In this document: one piece after another, positions 1 through 8,647 of the stretch
How the letters are laid out: each line of letters starts with the position of its first letter
Position numbering within the stretch: position 1 is the first letter of the stretch
Assembly (NCBI RefSeq): GCF_003952505.1
Contig: NZ_CP034450.1
Location: forward strand, 5,663,001 to 5,727,000
DNA: 64,000 bases
Source: Mesorhizobium sp. M4B.F.Ca.ET.058.02.1.1
GTDB lineage: Bacteria; Pseudomonadota; Alphaproteobacteria; Rhizobiales; Rhizobiaceae
Direction of reading: 5' to 3'
Program-made: the position numbers and the translations under genes
Notes under the pieces: model-generated
The model's database searches: none
The model's input: only the letters and a program-made list of their open reading frames with translations
Told to the model about the DNA's origin: nothing

Positions 1-76
1 CCAGGGCCATGACCGGCCGGCGAATGAACAGCGCGGTGAAGCCGCTCTCGCTGGCGGTGTTGGCGCCGCCGCTCAT
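1..76 (-). CDS. RND efflux transporter permease, N-terminal fragment
   Basis: Only the first 25 codons lie in the window; the gene continues beyond base 1. The protein opens with about 12 polar residues and then FTALFIRRPVMAL, the usual entry into the first membrane helix of AcrB/MexB-type inner-membrane pumps (the FIRRPV motif). The ATG at 74-76 overlaps the TGA of the upstream adaptor gene as ATGA, so the two are translationally coupled as an adaptor-pump pair. Family assignment rests on this short motif plus the neighbour. Confidence 0.75.
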   Translation of the reverse strand, partial: MSGGANTASESGFTALFIRRPVMAL

Positions 77-1236
77 GGGCTGTCAGCTTCGGCGGCGCGC
101 TGCTGCTCGCCGGCGATGCGGACCTCGCCGCCCTCGCTGACGCTCTGGGTGCCTTCGGTCACCACCATGTCGCCGCTGACGATCGGCGCGTCGATTAGCA
201 CTGTCTCGGTGTTGCGCTGGATGATGCGCACGGGAACGCGTTTGGCCTTGCCGTCCGCGACCGCCCAGACATAGGCGCCGTCGGAACCCCACAGGATGGC
301 CAGCGGGCTAACCGCCGGATAGGAGTCGCCCGGAAATTTCATGCTGATCTGGAACGACATGCCGGCGCGCAGCGAATCCGCCGGGTTGGCGATTGTCGCC
401 TTGACCAGCAGCGTGCGGCTGGCCTCGTCGATATGGTTGTCGATGGCCGAGACGGTGCCGGTGTAGGCCTGGCTCGGATTGGCGATCGGCGTCGCCGACA
501 ATTGCGCGCCGACCTTGACGGCGGCGGCGAAGCGCTCGGGCACCAGGAAGTCGACCAGGATCGAGGAGCGATCGTCGAGCGTGGCGATGGCCGACTGGCT
601 GGTCACGTAATTGCCGGCGGAGATCGGCAGGATGCCGACCGTGCCCGCAATTGGGGCCACGATCGAGCGGCGCTGCAGGGCGAGCTCGGCGTCGCGCAGC
701 GCCAGCTTGGCGTTGGCCAGCGCCACTTCCGCATCGGCGACGGCGACCGGCGTCGCGGCATTCGAGGCGCGCAGCGACTTCACCCGGTCGAGCTTGTCCT
801 GAGCGTCCTGCAGGCCGACCTTGGCGCGGTCCTCGGCAATCACCTCGGTGTCGGAATCGAGGGTGGCGATGACCTGGCCCTTGTCGACATGGGTTCCGGA
901 GGCGACCAGAAATTCGACGAGACGGCCGGAACTGTAAGGGTTGACCGTGACCGAGGCGTTGGCTCGGCCGGTGCCGATCGCCTGCAGGCGGTCGTTGATG
1001 GCGGCCGTGCTCGCCGGCAACGCGACGACATTCGCCGGTTGTCGGTTGCTGTCGCGGCTGCTTGCCTGCTTCGCCGCGTCGACGGCGCCGGTCGTCTGTG
1101 CCGATGTCGCGGCGTCGGCCCATTCGATACCCCAGCGTGCCAGCACCTCATGCGCGCCGGGGAAAAAACTTATCCAGGCGGCCGCGGCGGCCACCAGGAT
1201 CACAAGCGCAAAAACGATCTGTTTCCAGGCGGCCAT
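73..1236 (-). CDS. RND efflux pump periplasmic adaptor (HlyD/MFP family)
   Basis: Predicted 387-residue membrane-fusion protein that would link an inner-membrane RND pump to an outer-membrane channel. From the chosen start there is a single N-terminal membrane anchor (about residues 5-22). A split lipoyl-like domain follows (first half about 96-130, with GRLVEF and DKGQVIATLDS; second half about 190-202, with RRSIVAPIAGTVG), separated by an alanine-rich coiled-coil hairpin (about 134-190), then beta-barrel and membrane-proximal domains. The ATG at 1236 is preferred because it puts the hydrophobic segment at the N terminus; an in-frame start 81 bases upstream would put a Cys-containing stretch before it. 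The gene overlaps the pump gene by 4 bases. Substrate cannot be told from sequence. Confidence 0.88.
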   Translation of the reverse strand: MAAWKQIVFALVILVAAAAAWISFFPGAHEVLARWGIEWADAATSAQTTGAVDAAKQASSRDSNRQPANVVALPASTAAINDRLQAIGTGRANASVTVNPYSSGRLVEFLVASGTHVDKGQVIATLDSDTEVIAEDRAKVGLQDAQDKLDRVKSLRASNAATPVAVADAEVALANAKLALRDAELALQRRSIVAPIAGTVGILPISAGNYVTSQSAIATLDDRSSILVDFLVPERFAAAVKVGAQLSATPIANPSQAYTGTVSAIDNHIDEASRTLLVKATIANPADSLRAGMSFQISMKFPGDSYPAVSPLAILWGSDGAYVWAVADGKAKRVPVRIIQRNTETVLIDAPIVSGDMVVTEGTQSVSEGGEVRIAGEQQRAAEADSP

Positions 1237-1406
1237 CGGCACTCCGGTCGGCAAAACGTCTACAGGTTTCCCCAAGCAAAAAACGCAGCAACGCACCCCG
1301 GCAATGTGCGAAGCCACGCGATATCATGGCTTTATGGCAATTCTGCCGCTGCCATGCACATTAAATCTGCGTAACGTTGGCGGCCGCCGGCACGGATACC
1401 GGGAGG

Positions 1407-2234
1407 TCAGCGCAAGCCTTCCAACTCGCGGATGCGCTTGGCGCCGTCAGCCTCAAGCTGTCTTGTGACGGCGCCGATCAGCGTCTCGGCGACGACGAAG
1501 AGGGCGGCCGAGGAATCCCAGGCCGAGGGCACAGCGGTGCGTCCGGCGATGACATGGCGGGCGAAGCGGGCGATCGGCGACAGCCATTGATCGGTGAACA
1601 GCACGATCTGAACGCCGCGCTGATGCGCGGTCTCGGCAAAGCGCACCAGACTGTCCTGGTAGCGCCTGATGTCGAAGATCACCAGCACGTCGCGCTTGCC
1701 CATGTCGATCAGCCGGTCGCGCCAGATGCTTTCCTGTCCGGCGAGGTGGTAGACGTCCGGCTGGACGATGGCGAGGTGCGCGGCCATGTAGCGCGCCAAC
1801 GGATCGGTGAAACGGCCGCCGATCAGGAAGGTCTTGCCGCGCCTGGCGGCGAGCAGTGCCCCGATGTCGGCAAGCTGCTTCTCAGACAGGTGCCTGAAGG
1901 TCTCGCGCATGTTCTCGAGCGTCGCCTCCAGCATCGGCGACACCGCGCCGCCGCCGGGCGAGGCCGGGTTGAGCGTGCGCGACGCCGGCGACTGCAATTG
2001 CGCCGCCAGTTCGTCCTGCAGCGCCGACTGGAATTCCGGATAGTTCTGGAAGCCGAGGCGGGCGACGAAACGCAGGATCGTCGGCGAGGACACGCCGGCT
2101 GCGGCCGAAAATTCGGCAACCGTCTTCAGCCCGATCAACGGATAGTTGGCGATCAGCGTCTGCGCCGCGCGCCGCTCGCCGGCCGGCATGGCGCCAATGC
2201 GGTCGGAAATCAGTTCGGCGATGCTGGAGATCAT
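1407..2234 (-). CDS. MurR/RpiR family transcriptional regulator
   Basis: 275-residue regulator with an N-terminal RpiR-type helix-turn-helix (about residues 1-77, including AGVSSPTILRFVARLGF) and a C-terminal SIS domain (about 105-235) of the type that binds phosphosugars or related ligands. The ATG at 2234 gives the usual N terminus (MISSIAEL); the frame stays open to a TTG at 2291, which is less likely. The gene diverges from the amidohydrolase gene at 2383 and is its obvious candidate regulator, together with the catabolic genes behind it. The ligand is unknown. A ligand derived from amine or amino-sugar catabolism would suit the context, but that is inference. Confidence 0.87.
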   Translation of the reverse strand: MISSIAELISDRIGAMPAGERRAAQTLIANYPLIGLKTVAEFSAAAGVSSPTILRFVARLGFQNYPEFQSALQDELAAQLQSPASRTLNPASPGGGAVSPMLEATLENMRETFRHLSEKQLADIGALLAARRGKTFLIGGRFTDPLARYMAAHLAIVQPDVYHLAGQESIWRDRLIDMGKRDVLVIFDIRRYQDSLVRFAETAHQRGVQIVLFTDQWLSPIARFARHVIAGRTAVPSAWDSSAALFVVAETLIGAVTRQLEADGAKRIRELEGLR

Positions 2235-2382
2235 GGTTTTCCCCCACCTATTTGCCCGGTCGACGCTATTCCCCGAAATCGCGTTTGACAAAGCCGGACA
2301 AACTGTATGAAATCATCCGCAAGGGCGCAATGAGACAAAATACGTAACATACGGTACATCGCTCTCCAGGGGACGACGGACT

Positions 2383-3201
2383 ATGGAGACAGCACGGCCC
2401 TCCAGCCATGCAGAGCCTGACACCGTGAGGGTGACCAACCCCGGCGGATCGAGCCCGTTTGTTCTGACTTGCGACCACGCCTCCAACTTCCTGCCGGCCG
2501 AATTCGGCACGCTCGGCCTGCCGGCGGAGGATCTTTCCCGGCACATCGCCTGGGATCCCGGCGCGCTGCCGGTCGCCCACCGCATGGCCGCCGCGCTCGA
2601 CGCCACGCTGGTCGAGACCGGCATCTCGCGCCTCGTCATCGACTGCAACCGGCCGCTCGATGCGCCGGACCTCGTGCCGCCGATAAGCGAGACCACGGTC
2701 ATTCCCGGCAATGCCGGTCTGTCGGACAAGCAGCGCGCCCGGCGCATCGACCTGTCGTGGCGGCCGTTCCACGACACGATCGCGCGCATCATCGACGAGC
2801 GGCTGGCGCGCGGACGGGAAACGCGGCTGGTGTCGGTGCATTCCTTCACGCCGGTCTACAAGGGCAAAAGCCGGCCCTGGCATATCGGCATCATCCATGA
2901 CGAGGACCGCCGGCTGGCGGTGCCCCTGATCGCGGCGCTCAAGCGGCTCGCCGGCGTCACCGTCGGCATCAACGAACCCTATTCGCCGGCCGACCGCGTC
3001 TATTTCACGCTGGAACGGCATGCGCGCTCGCGCGGCCTTGCCTGCGCGATGATCGAAATCCGCAACGACGAAATCTCCGGCGAGGCCGGGCAGCGGAAAT
3101 GGGCGGATCTGCTCACCGGCATTTTTTCTGATCTGGAGCCCGAGGAGGCCAGCGGCTCCCGACAACGCGCAGTGGGAAAGTCAGTACAATCGGCCAGCTA
3201 A
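2383..3201 (+). CDS. N-formylglutamate amidohydrolase-family hydrolase
   Basis: 272 residues resembling the predicted N-formylglutamate amidohydrolase group related to HutG. Visible family landmarks are PFVLTCDHASNFLP near residue 26, DCNRPLDAPD in the middle, VSVHSFTPVYKG (probable metal/substrate-binding histidine) and a late MIEIRNDE carrying a conserved acidic residue. It heads a run containing a permease, a glutamine-synthetase-like ligase and two dehydrogenases, so the likely job here is to hydrolyse a glutamyl- or acyl-glutamate-type amide made by that pathway rather than histidine breakdown; no hut genes are nearby. A second, more HutG-like paralogue lies at 37158-38099. The family call is firm, the substrate is inference. 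Confidence 0.82.
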   Translation: METARPSSHAEPDTVRVTNPGGSSPFVLTCDHASNFLPAEFGTLGLPAEDLSRHIAWDPGALPVAHRMAAALDATLVETGISRLVIDCNRPLDAPDLVPPISETTVIPGNAGLSDKQRARRIDLSWRPFHDTIARIIDERLARGRETRLVSVHSFTPVYKGKSRPWHIGIIHDEDRRLAVPLIAALKRLAGVTVGINEPYSPADRVYFTLERHARSRGLACAMIEIRNDEISGEAGQRKWADLLTGIFSDLEPEEASGSRQRAVGKSVQSAS

Positions 3202-3220
3202 GAACTAAAGGGGACTTCAA

Positions 3221-4777
3221 ATGACAGCACCGGGTTATACCGAAGTTGATAAGGCGGAGGACGTAAAGCACCTCCACAGCATGGGCTACGCCCAGGAACT
3301 GGAGCGGCGCCTCAGCCGCTTTTCGAATTTCGCGGTTTCGTTCTCGATCATCTGCATCCTGTCCGGCGGCATCAATTCGCTGGCGCAGGCCACCTCCGGC
3401 GCCGGCGGCATCGGCATCGGCATCGGCTGGCTGGTCGGCTGCTTCGTGTCGCTGACCTTCGCTGTCGCCATGTCGCAGATCAGCTCGGCCTATCCGACGG
3501 CCGGCGGCCTCTACCACTGGGGTTCGATCCTCGGCAATCGCGGCACCGGCTGGGTGACGGCCTGGCTCAACCTGCTCGGCCTGATCACTGTGCTCGGCGC
3601 CATCAATGTTGGCACCTGGACCTTCTTCGTCGGCGCCTTCGGACCGGCGCTGGGAATTGAAGGCAATCTGACCAACCAGATGATCTTCCTGATCATCATC
3701 ACCGGCGCCCAGGCACTGATTAACCATCTCGGCATCAAGCTGACGGCGAAGCTCACCGACTTCTCCGGCTATCTCATCTTCTTTGGCTCGATCCTGATCG
3801 CGATCGTCTGCCTTGCCGCCGCCGAGACCTGGGACGTCAGCCGTCTCTTCACCTTCCACAACTACTCGGGCGATGCCGGCGCCGGCGTCTGGCCGTCGGT
3901 GTCGAACGCCTGGGTGTTCGCGCTCGGCCTGCTGCTGCCGATCTACACCATCACCGGCTACGACGCCTCGGCGCACACCTCCGAGGAAACCATCAAGGCG
4001 GCCAGTTCCGTGCCGCGCGCGATGGTCATGTCGGTCATCTGGTCGGCCGTCTTCGGCTACCTGTTCCTGGCCGCCTTCATCCTGATGATCCCGAACATGG
4101 ACGATGCCGCCAAGCAGGGCTGGAACGTGTTCTTCTGGGCCTTCGACCAGCGTGTCAGCCCCGGCATCAAGGAGTTCGTCTACCTTGTGGTGTTTGTTGC
4201 CCAGCTGCTTTGCGGCCTGGCCACGGTGACCTCGGCTTCGCGCATGATCTTCGCCTTCTCGCGTGACGGCGGCCTGCCGGGTTCGGCGGCACTCGCCAAG
4301 GTCAGCCCGACCTATCGCACGCCGGTGGCGGCGATCTGGACGGCGTCGATCCTGTCGGTGCTGTTCGTCTGGGGCTCGACCCTGGTTTCGGTCGCCGGCA
4401 CCTCGGCCTACACCATCGTGGTGTCCTGCACGGTCATCTTCCTGTTCCTCTCCTTCACCGTGCCGATCGTGCTCGGCATGCTGGCCTGGGGCACGCCGAA
4501 GTGGGACAAGATGGGCCCGTGGAACATGGGGCGTGCGATCTTCATGCTGTTCGGCGTCCTCTCCATTCTGTCGATGATCCTGATCTTCGTCATCGGCATC
4601 CAGCCGCCGAACGACTGGGCGCTCTACATCACCGTCGGCTTCTTCATCCTGACGGCGATCGTGTGGTTCGCGTTCGAGCGCAACCGCTTCCAGGGCCCGC
4701 CGCTTGGCGACATCATCGCGGCGCGCCAGGCAGCGATCAAGGCAGCCGAACAGGCGGTCGGCGAGACCGGCCACTGA
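3221..4777 (+). CDS. APC-superfamily amino acid/amine permease
   Basis: 518-residue integral membrane protein with about 12 hydrophobic segments. The opening GYAQELERRLSRFSNFAVSF and the following SIICILSGG, then AYPTAGGLYHW in the second/third-helix region, are typical of the amino acid/choline transporter branch of the APC superfamily, whose known members carry GABA, choline, ethanolamine and amino acids. It starts 19 bases after the amidohydrolase gene with AAGGGGA upstream, so it is co-transcribed. The position next to a glutamine-synthetase-like ligase suggests uptake of an amine. The exact substrate cannot be read from sequence. Confidence 0.88.
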   Translation: MTAPGYTEVDKAEDVKHLHSMGYAQELERRLSRFSNFAVSFSIICILSGGINSLAQATSGAGGIGIGIGWLVGCFVSLTFAVAMSQISSAYPTAGGLYHWGSILGNRGTGWVTAWLNLLGLITVLGAINVGTWTFFVGAFGPALGIEGNLTNQMIFLIIITGAQALINHLGIKLTAKLTDFSGYLIFFGSILIAIVCLAAAETWDVSRLFTFHNYSGDAGAGVWPSVSNAWVFALGLLLPIYTITGYDASAHTSEETIKAASSVPRAMVMSVIWSAVFGYLFLAAFILMIPNMDDAAKQGWNVFFWAFDQRVSPGIKEFVYLVVFVAQLLCGLATVTSASRMIFAFSRDGGLPGSAALAKVSPTYRTPVAAIWTASILSVLFVWGSTLVSVAGTSAYTIVVSCTVIFLFLSFTVPIVLGMLAWGTPKWDKMGPWNMGRAIFMLFGVLSILSMILIFVIGIQPPNDWALYITVGFFILTAIVWFAFERNRFQGPPLGDIIAARQAAIKAAEQAVGETGH

Positions 4778-4792
4778 CGTCTATTTCCATGG

Positions 4793-4819
4793 CCATGGCC
4801 GGCCTGGCGCCGGCCATGG
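4793..4819 (+). terminator. intercistronic GC-rich hairpin after the permease gene
   Basis: Eleven-base perfect arms (4793-4803 and 4809-4819) around a 5-base loop, followed by TTTCGTT. It lies 15 bases after the permease stop and 45 bases before the ligase start. With only a weak T run it may be a partial terminator or an mRNA-stabilising stem between operon genes. Confidence 0.5.
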
Positions 4820-4864
4820 TTTCGTTCCCCCTCTCAAAAGACCAAGCGCTGGAGTGCCAAAGGA

Positions 4865-6235
4865 ATGGCCGGAAATTTCTCGTTCGATCAATTGAAGAAA
4901 GCGGTCTCCAATGGCGAGATCGACACGGTGCTGGCCTGCATCGTCGACATGCAGGGCCGGCTCGCGGGAAAGCGCTTCCTGGCCCAGTATTTCGTCGATT
5001 CCGCGCATGGCGAGACGCATGGCTGCAACTATCTGCTGGCCTGCGACATCGATATGGAGCCGGTGCCGGGCTACAAGGCGGCAAGCTGGTCGAAGGGCTA
5101 TGGCGACTTCGTCATGAAGCCGGACCTGGCGACGCTGCGGCGGCTGCCGTGGCTGGAAAAGACGGCGCTGGTGATCTGCGACGTGCTCGATCACCACGAC
5201 CATGAAGATCTGGCGCATTCGCCGCGCGCCATCCTGAAGAAGCAGGTCAAGCGGCTGAAGGATCGCGGCTATATCGGCTACTTCGCCTCCGAGCTCGAAT
5301 TCTACCTGTTCAACGAGACCTACGATTCCGCCCGCAAGAAGCACTGGCAGGGCCTCGACTCGGCCTCGCCCTACATCGGCGACTACCAGATCGGCATCAC
5401 CACCAAGGAAGAAGGCGTGATGCGCCGGCTGCGCAACGAGATGGAAGCCGCCGGCATTCCGATCGAGAACTCCAAGGGCGAATGGGGCCCGGGCCAGGAA
5501 GAGATCAACGTGCGCTACGCGGAAGCGCTCGATATGGCCGACCGCCATGTCATCCTGAAGAACGGCGCCAAGGAGATCGCCGATTCCGAGGGCAAGTCGA
5601 TCTCCTTCATGGCCAAGTACAATTACGGGCTCGCCGGCAACTCCAGCCACATCCACAATTCGCTGTGGAGCGCCGACGGCAAGACGCCCCTATTCTTCGA
5701 CAAAAGCGCCGAATGGACGTTGTCGACGCTCGGCCAGCACTGGGCGGCCGGCCAGATCAAATACGCCAAGGAGTTCACCTGGTTCCTGGCGCCCTACATC
5801 AATTCCTACAAGCGCTTCCAGGCCGGCACCTTCGCGCCGACCAAGATCATGTGGAGCGAGGACAACCGCACCGCCGGCTTCCGCCTGTGCGGCGAGGGCA
5901 CCAAGGGCATCCGCATGGAATGCCGGATAGGAGGCGCCGACCTCAACCCCTATCTCGCCTTCGCGGCGCTGATCGCATCCGGCCTTGCCGGCATCGACGA
6001 GAAGCTGGAACTGCAGAAGCCGTTCGTCGGTGACGCCTACCAGGCCTCGCGCCTGCCGGAGATTCCGAAGACGCTGCGCGACGCCACCGAGACGCTGTCG
6101 AAGTCGAAGATGCTGAAGCAGGCCTTCGGCGAGGATGTTGTCGAACACTATGTGCATACGGCCCGCTGGGAGCAGTTCGAATACGACCGCCGCATCACGG
6201 ATTGGGAACTGCACAGGGGGTTCGAGCGATACTAA
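4865..6235 (+). CDS. glutamine synthetase-family protein, probable gamma-glutamyl-amine ligase
   Basis: 456 residues with the full glutamine-synthetase fold: the metal-binding ExE (E143, E145 in ELEFYLF), GPGQEEINVRYAEAL (208-222), the ATP-region GNSSHIHNSLW (258-268), RTAGFR (335-340) and RMECRIGGADLNPYLAF (350-366). It is shorter at the N terminus than housekeeping GlnA and has no clear adenylylation loop. Homologues placed beside permeases and dehydrogenases (PuuA, IpuC, GlnA4 types) join glutamate to an amine in an ATP-dependent reaction. Its neighbours, an alcohol and an aldehyde dehydrogenase and an amidohydrolase, argue for that role over ammonia assimilation. The amine is unknown; ethanolamine or another amino-alcohol would explain the alcohol dehydrogenase. 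Confidence 0.85.
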   Translation: MAGNFSFDQLKKAVSNGEIDTVLACIVDMQGRLAGKRFLAQYFVDSAHGETHGCNYLLACDIDMEPVPGYKAASWSKGYGDFVMKPDLATLRRLPWLEKTALVICDVLDHHDHEDLAHSPRAILKKQVKRLKDRGYIGYFASELEFYLFNETYDSARKKHWQGLDSASPYIGDYQIGITTKEEGVMRRLRNEMEAAGIPIENSKGEWGPGQEEINVRYAEALDMADRHVILKNGAKEIADSEGKSISFMAKYNYGLAGNSSHIHNSLWSADGKTPLFFDKSAEWTLSTLGQHWAAGQIKYAKEFTWFLAPYINSYKRFQAGTFAPTKIMWSEDNRTAGFRLCGEGTKGIRMECRIGGADLNPYLAFAALIASGLAGIDEKLELQKPFVGDAYQASRLPEIPKTLRDATETLSKSKMLKQAFGEDVVEHYVHTARWEQFEYDRRITDWELHRGFERY

Positions 6236-6276
6236 AGCTGTAATCCGCGTTGACTGAACCTAACTAAAGCTGTAAT
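6231..6276. repeat. 14-bp direct repeat at the left edge of the toxin-antitoxin insert
   Basis: ACTAAAGCTGTAAT occurs at 6231-6244, spanning the stop codon of the ligase gene, and again exactly at 6263-6276, 18 bases further on. CCTAACT (6259-6265) also pairs with AGTTAGG (6282-6288). The duplication lies just before the DUF7662/PIN genes and may be a scar of their insertion or part of their operator. Confidence 0.6.
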
Positions 6277-6303
6277 TTCTCAGTTAGGCTCAAGGAGCGC
6301 GAA

Positions 6304-6816
6304 ATGGGAAAATATTCGCCTTTGCGTACGTATCTCATGGCTCAGACCCGTGAACGGATTCCGATGTCGTTCAAGGACATCGAGAGGCTGCTTGGCGAGA
6401 AGTTGCCGGCGTCCAAGCAATATCCGGCCTGGTGGAGCAACAATCCCAGCAACAATCCAATGACAAAGGAATGGCTGGCTGCGGGATTCCAGACGGAGTC
6501 GGTCAACATCGCAGGCGAGAATCTGATCTTTCGACGCTCTAAGGCAGATGCTTGGCAAGGAAGTGGTCAAGCATATGGCAAGTCTGCAGGCGGGCTAACC
6601 GAGGCAAGGAGTTCGGGGCGTCGTCCCGGCTTCATCGAGGACAAGGTGGATTTCAATAATGCTCCGCACATGAGCGGCGAGAACGAGGAATATATCGTGC
6701 CGCCACGCGGCGCCGATCCGTTGTTTGGATGCATGGCCGGGACGCTCACGCTTCTTCCGGACGTCGACTACACAGCTCCCGCGGATACGGACTGGGGCAA
6801 AGTGTATGACGATTGA
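6304..6816 (+). CDS. DUF7662-like protein, putative antitoxin for the PIN toxin
   Basis: 170 residues. The N-terminal half (about 1-80) reads like the small DUF7662 domain: KYSPLRTYL, then ERIPMSFKDIERLLG, PAWWSNNP and WLAAGF. A low-complexity linker follows. The tail (about 133-164, with PLFGCMAGTLTLLPDVDY) resembles the C terminus of Phd/VapB antitoxins that wraps a PIN toxin. AAGGAG at 6292-6297 supports the start. The stop overlaps the PIN gene by 11 bases, the usual antitoxin-toxin layout. Both genes look lower in GC than their neighbours, suggesting transfer. The domain name is from memory of the motif pattern and the antitoxin role is inference. Confidence 0.65.
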   Translation: MGKYSPLRTYLMAQTRERIPMSFKDIERLLGEKLPASKQYPAWWSNNPSNNPMTKEWLAAGFQTESVNIAGENLIFRRSKADAWQGSGQAYGKSAGGLTEARSSGRRPGFIEDKVDFNNAPHMSGENEEYIVPPRGADPLFGCMAGTLTLLPDVDYTAPADTDWGKVYDD

Positions 6817-7225
6817 CGGAGTGTTGCTGGACACGTGCTTCATGCTGTGGCTGTCGACCGAGCAGCCGGTTGCGAGAACGGCTGTTGATAGAGTGACCAG
6901 TGCGCGAAAAAATGGCGACGTGATCGCCGTTTCGATCATGTCGGCTTGGGAAATCGGCATGCTTGTGTCGAAGGGCCGGCTTCCATTCATCAAGTCGCCG
7001 CTCGGTTGGTTCGAAGGGTTCGTGCAAGCCGGTGCGACGAGCGTCGAGGGGATCGACAGCGAGCTTCTGGTGGAGTCCTCGTTTCTGCCCGGCGTCGTTC
7101 ACAACGATCCGACGGACCGGATCATCATAGCCACTGCCCGCTCGAAGAACCTCGCAATCATTACCCGCGATCGCGCCATCCTTGCTTATGGCGCGGCCGG
7201 CTTTGTCAAAACAGTCCCTTGTTGA
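6806..7225 (+). CDS. PIN-domain ribonuclease toxin (VapC-like)
   Basis: 139 residues forming a complete PIN domain with all four expected acidic residues: D9 (LLDTCFMLW), E49 (SIMSAWEIGML), D104 (HNDPTDRIIIATA) and D122 (IITRDRAIL). Such enzymes cleave RNA with Mg2+ or Mn2+ and are held in check by a cognate antitoxin. The ATG at 6806 is chosen over an in-frame start at 6725 because it gives the standard PIN N terminus and an 11-base overlap with the upstream gene. It ends 16 bases before the aldehyde dehydrogenase start. The pair splits an otherwise continuous catabolic operon. Confidence 0.85.
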   Translation: MTIDGVLLDTCFMLWLSTEQPVARTAVDRVTSARKNGDVIAVSIMSAWEIGMLVSKGRLPFIKSPLGWFEGFVQAGATSVEGIDSELLVESSFLPGVVHNDPTDRIIIATARSKNLAIITRDRAILAYGAAGFVKTVPC

Positions 7226-7241
7226 TTTTGGAGACGCCTTC

Positions 7242-8627
7242 TTGGAAACGGTCAAACTCAAATCCCCCATCGACGGCTCGATCTATGCGGAGCGGCCGAT
7301 CGCCACCGACCAGGCGATCAATGCCGCGGTCGAGCGCGCCAAGGCGGCGCAGGAGAAGTGGGCCGAAACACCGGTCGTCGAGCGCGGCAAGTACATGCTG
7401 GCGATGCTCGAAGCGCTGGTCGCCATGACTGACGAGATCGTGCCGGAGATCGCCTGGCAGATGGGCCGCCCGGTGCGCTATGGCGGCGAGTTCGGCGGCG
7501 TCAAGGAACGCGTCAACTACATGGTCGAGATCGCCGAGCAGGCGTTGAAGCCGGTCCTGGCCTCCAACCCGAAGGACGGCTTCCGCCGCTATGTGAAGAA
7601 GGTGCCGCTCGGCGTGGTCATGGTCATCGCGCCGTGGAACTACCCTTATCTCACCGCCGTCAACACCATCGTGCCGGCGCTGATGGCCGGCAGCGCCGTC
7701 ATCCTCAAGCACGCGGCGCAGACGCTTTTGGTCGGCGAGCGTTTTCAGCAGGCCTTCGACAGAGCTGGCCTGCCCAAGGGCCTGTTCCAGAACCTGGTCA
7801 TGAACCACGGCCAGACCGAGAAGCTGCTCGGCTCCGGCAAGATCGACCATGTCAACTTCACCGGCTCGGTCGCAGGCGGTCGCGCCATCGAGAAAGCCGC
7901 GGCCGGTACTTTCATGAGCCTCGGCCTCGAGCTCGGCGGCAAGGATCCGGCCTATGTGCTGCCCGACGCCAAGATGGATCATGCGGTCGCCAATCTGGTC
8001 GACGGCGCCTTTTTCAATTCCGGCCAGTGCTGCTGTGGCATCGAGCGCGTCTATGTTCACGAGAAGGTCTATGACGAGTTTGTCGAGGGCTTCATTGCCG
8101 AGACCAGGAACTATGTCGTCGGCAATCCGCTGGAGCAGGCGACGACGCTGGGGCCGATGGCGCAGGCACGCTTCGCCGACCTGATCCGCGAGCAGAAGGC
8201 CGAGGCGCTGCGCAAAGGCGCAACGGCGCATGTCAACATGAAGGTCGCCGAGGACAAGGCAGGCTCGCCCTATCTGGCGCCGGAAGTGCTGACCAATGTC
8301 GACCACCAGATGGGCGTCATGCGCGAGGAGAGCTTCGGGCCGATCGTCGGCATCATGAAGGTGCGCAACGACGAGGAGGCCATCGCGCTGATGAACGACA
8401 GTCCCTACGGGCTGACGGCATCTATCTGGACGCGCGACACCGAACGCGCTGTCGCGATCGGCGACCGCGTCGAGACCGGAACCGTATTCATGAACCGCTG
8501 CGACTATCTCGATCCGGCGCTGGTCTGGACCGGCGTCAAGGACACCGGCAAGGGCGCGGCGCTCTCGGCCATAGGGTACGACAATCTGACCCGGCCGAAA
8601 TCATTCCACCTGCGTGAAGCGATCTGA
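7242..8627 (+). CDS. NAD(P)-dependent aldehyde dehydrogenase, TTG start
   Basis: 461-residue aldehyde dehydrogenase. It shows APWNYPY in the cofactor domain, the general-base glutamate in GLELGGKDP (E230) and the catalytic thiol in NSGQCCCG (C264). The start is taken as TTG at 7242 because GGAG at 7230-7233 lies 8 bases upstream; the only ATG further upstream (7182) would lie inside the toxin gene. In the proposed pathway it would oxidise a gamma-glutamyl aldehyde to the acid. It is followed 20 bases later by the alcohol dehydrogenase. The start next to the toxin stop suggests the insertion left the gene functional but with a non-ATG start. Confidence 0.9.
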   Translation: METVKLKSPIDGSIYAERPIATDQAINAAVERAKAAQEKWAETPVVERGKYMLAMLEALVAMTDEIVPEIAWQMGRPVRYGGEFGGVKERVNYMVEIAEQALKPVLASNPKDGFRRYVKKVPLGVVMVIAPWNYPYLTAVNTIVPALMAGSAVILKHAAQTLLVGERFQQAFDRAGLPKGLFQNLVMNHGQTEKLLGSGKIDHVNFTGSVAGGRAIEKAAAGTFMSLGLELGGKDPAYVLPDAKMDHAVANLVDGAFFNSGQCCCGIERVYVHEKVYDEFVEGFIAETRNYVVGNPLEQATTLGPMAQARFADLIREQKAEALRKGATAHVNMKVAEDKAGSPYLAPEVLTNVDHQMGVMREESFGPIVGIMKVRNDEEAIALMNDSPYGLTASIWTRDTERAVAIGDRVETGTVFMNRCDYLDPALVWTGVKDTGKGAALSAIGYDNLTRPKSFHLREAI

Positions 8628-8647
8628 TTTTTTTCGAAAGACAAGCA

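Noticed and set aside
2330..2360. Near-tandem ATACGTAAC/ATACGGTAC between the RpiR and amidohydrolase genes as an operator
   Set aside because: Only seven of nine bases match and RpiR operators vary widely; no second site supports it.
3113..4774. 553-codon frame antisense to the APC permease
   Set aside because: Highly charged Asp/Arg/His-rich product typical of the reverse of a membrane-protein gene.
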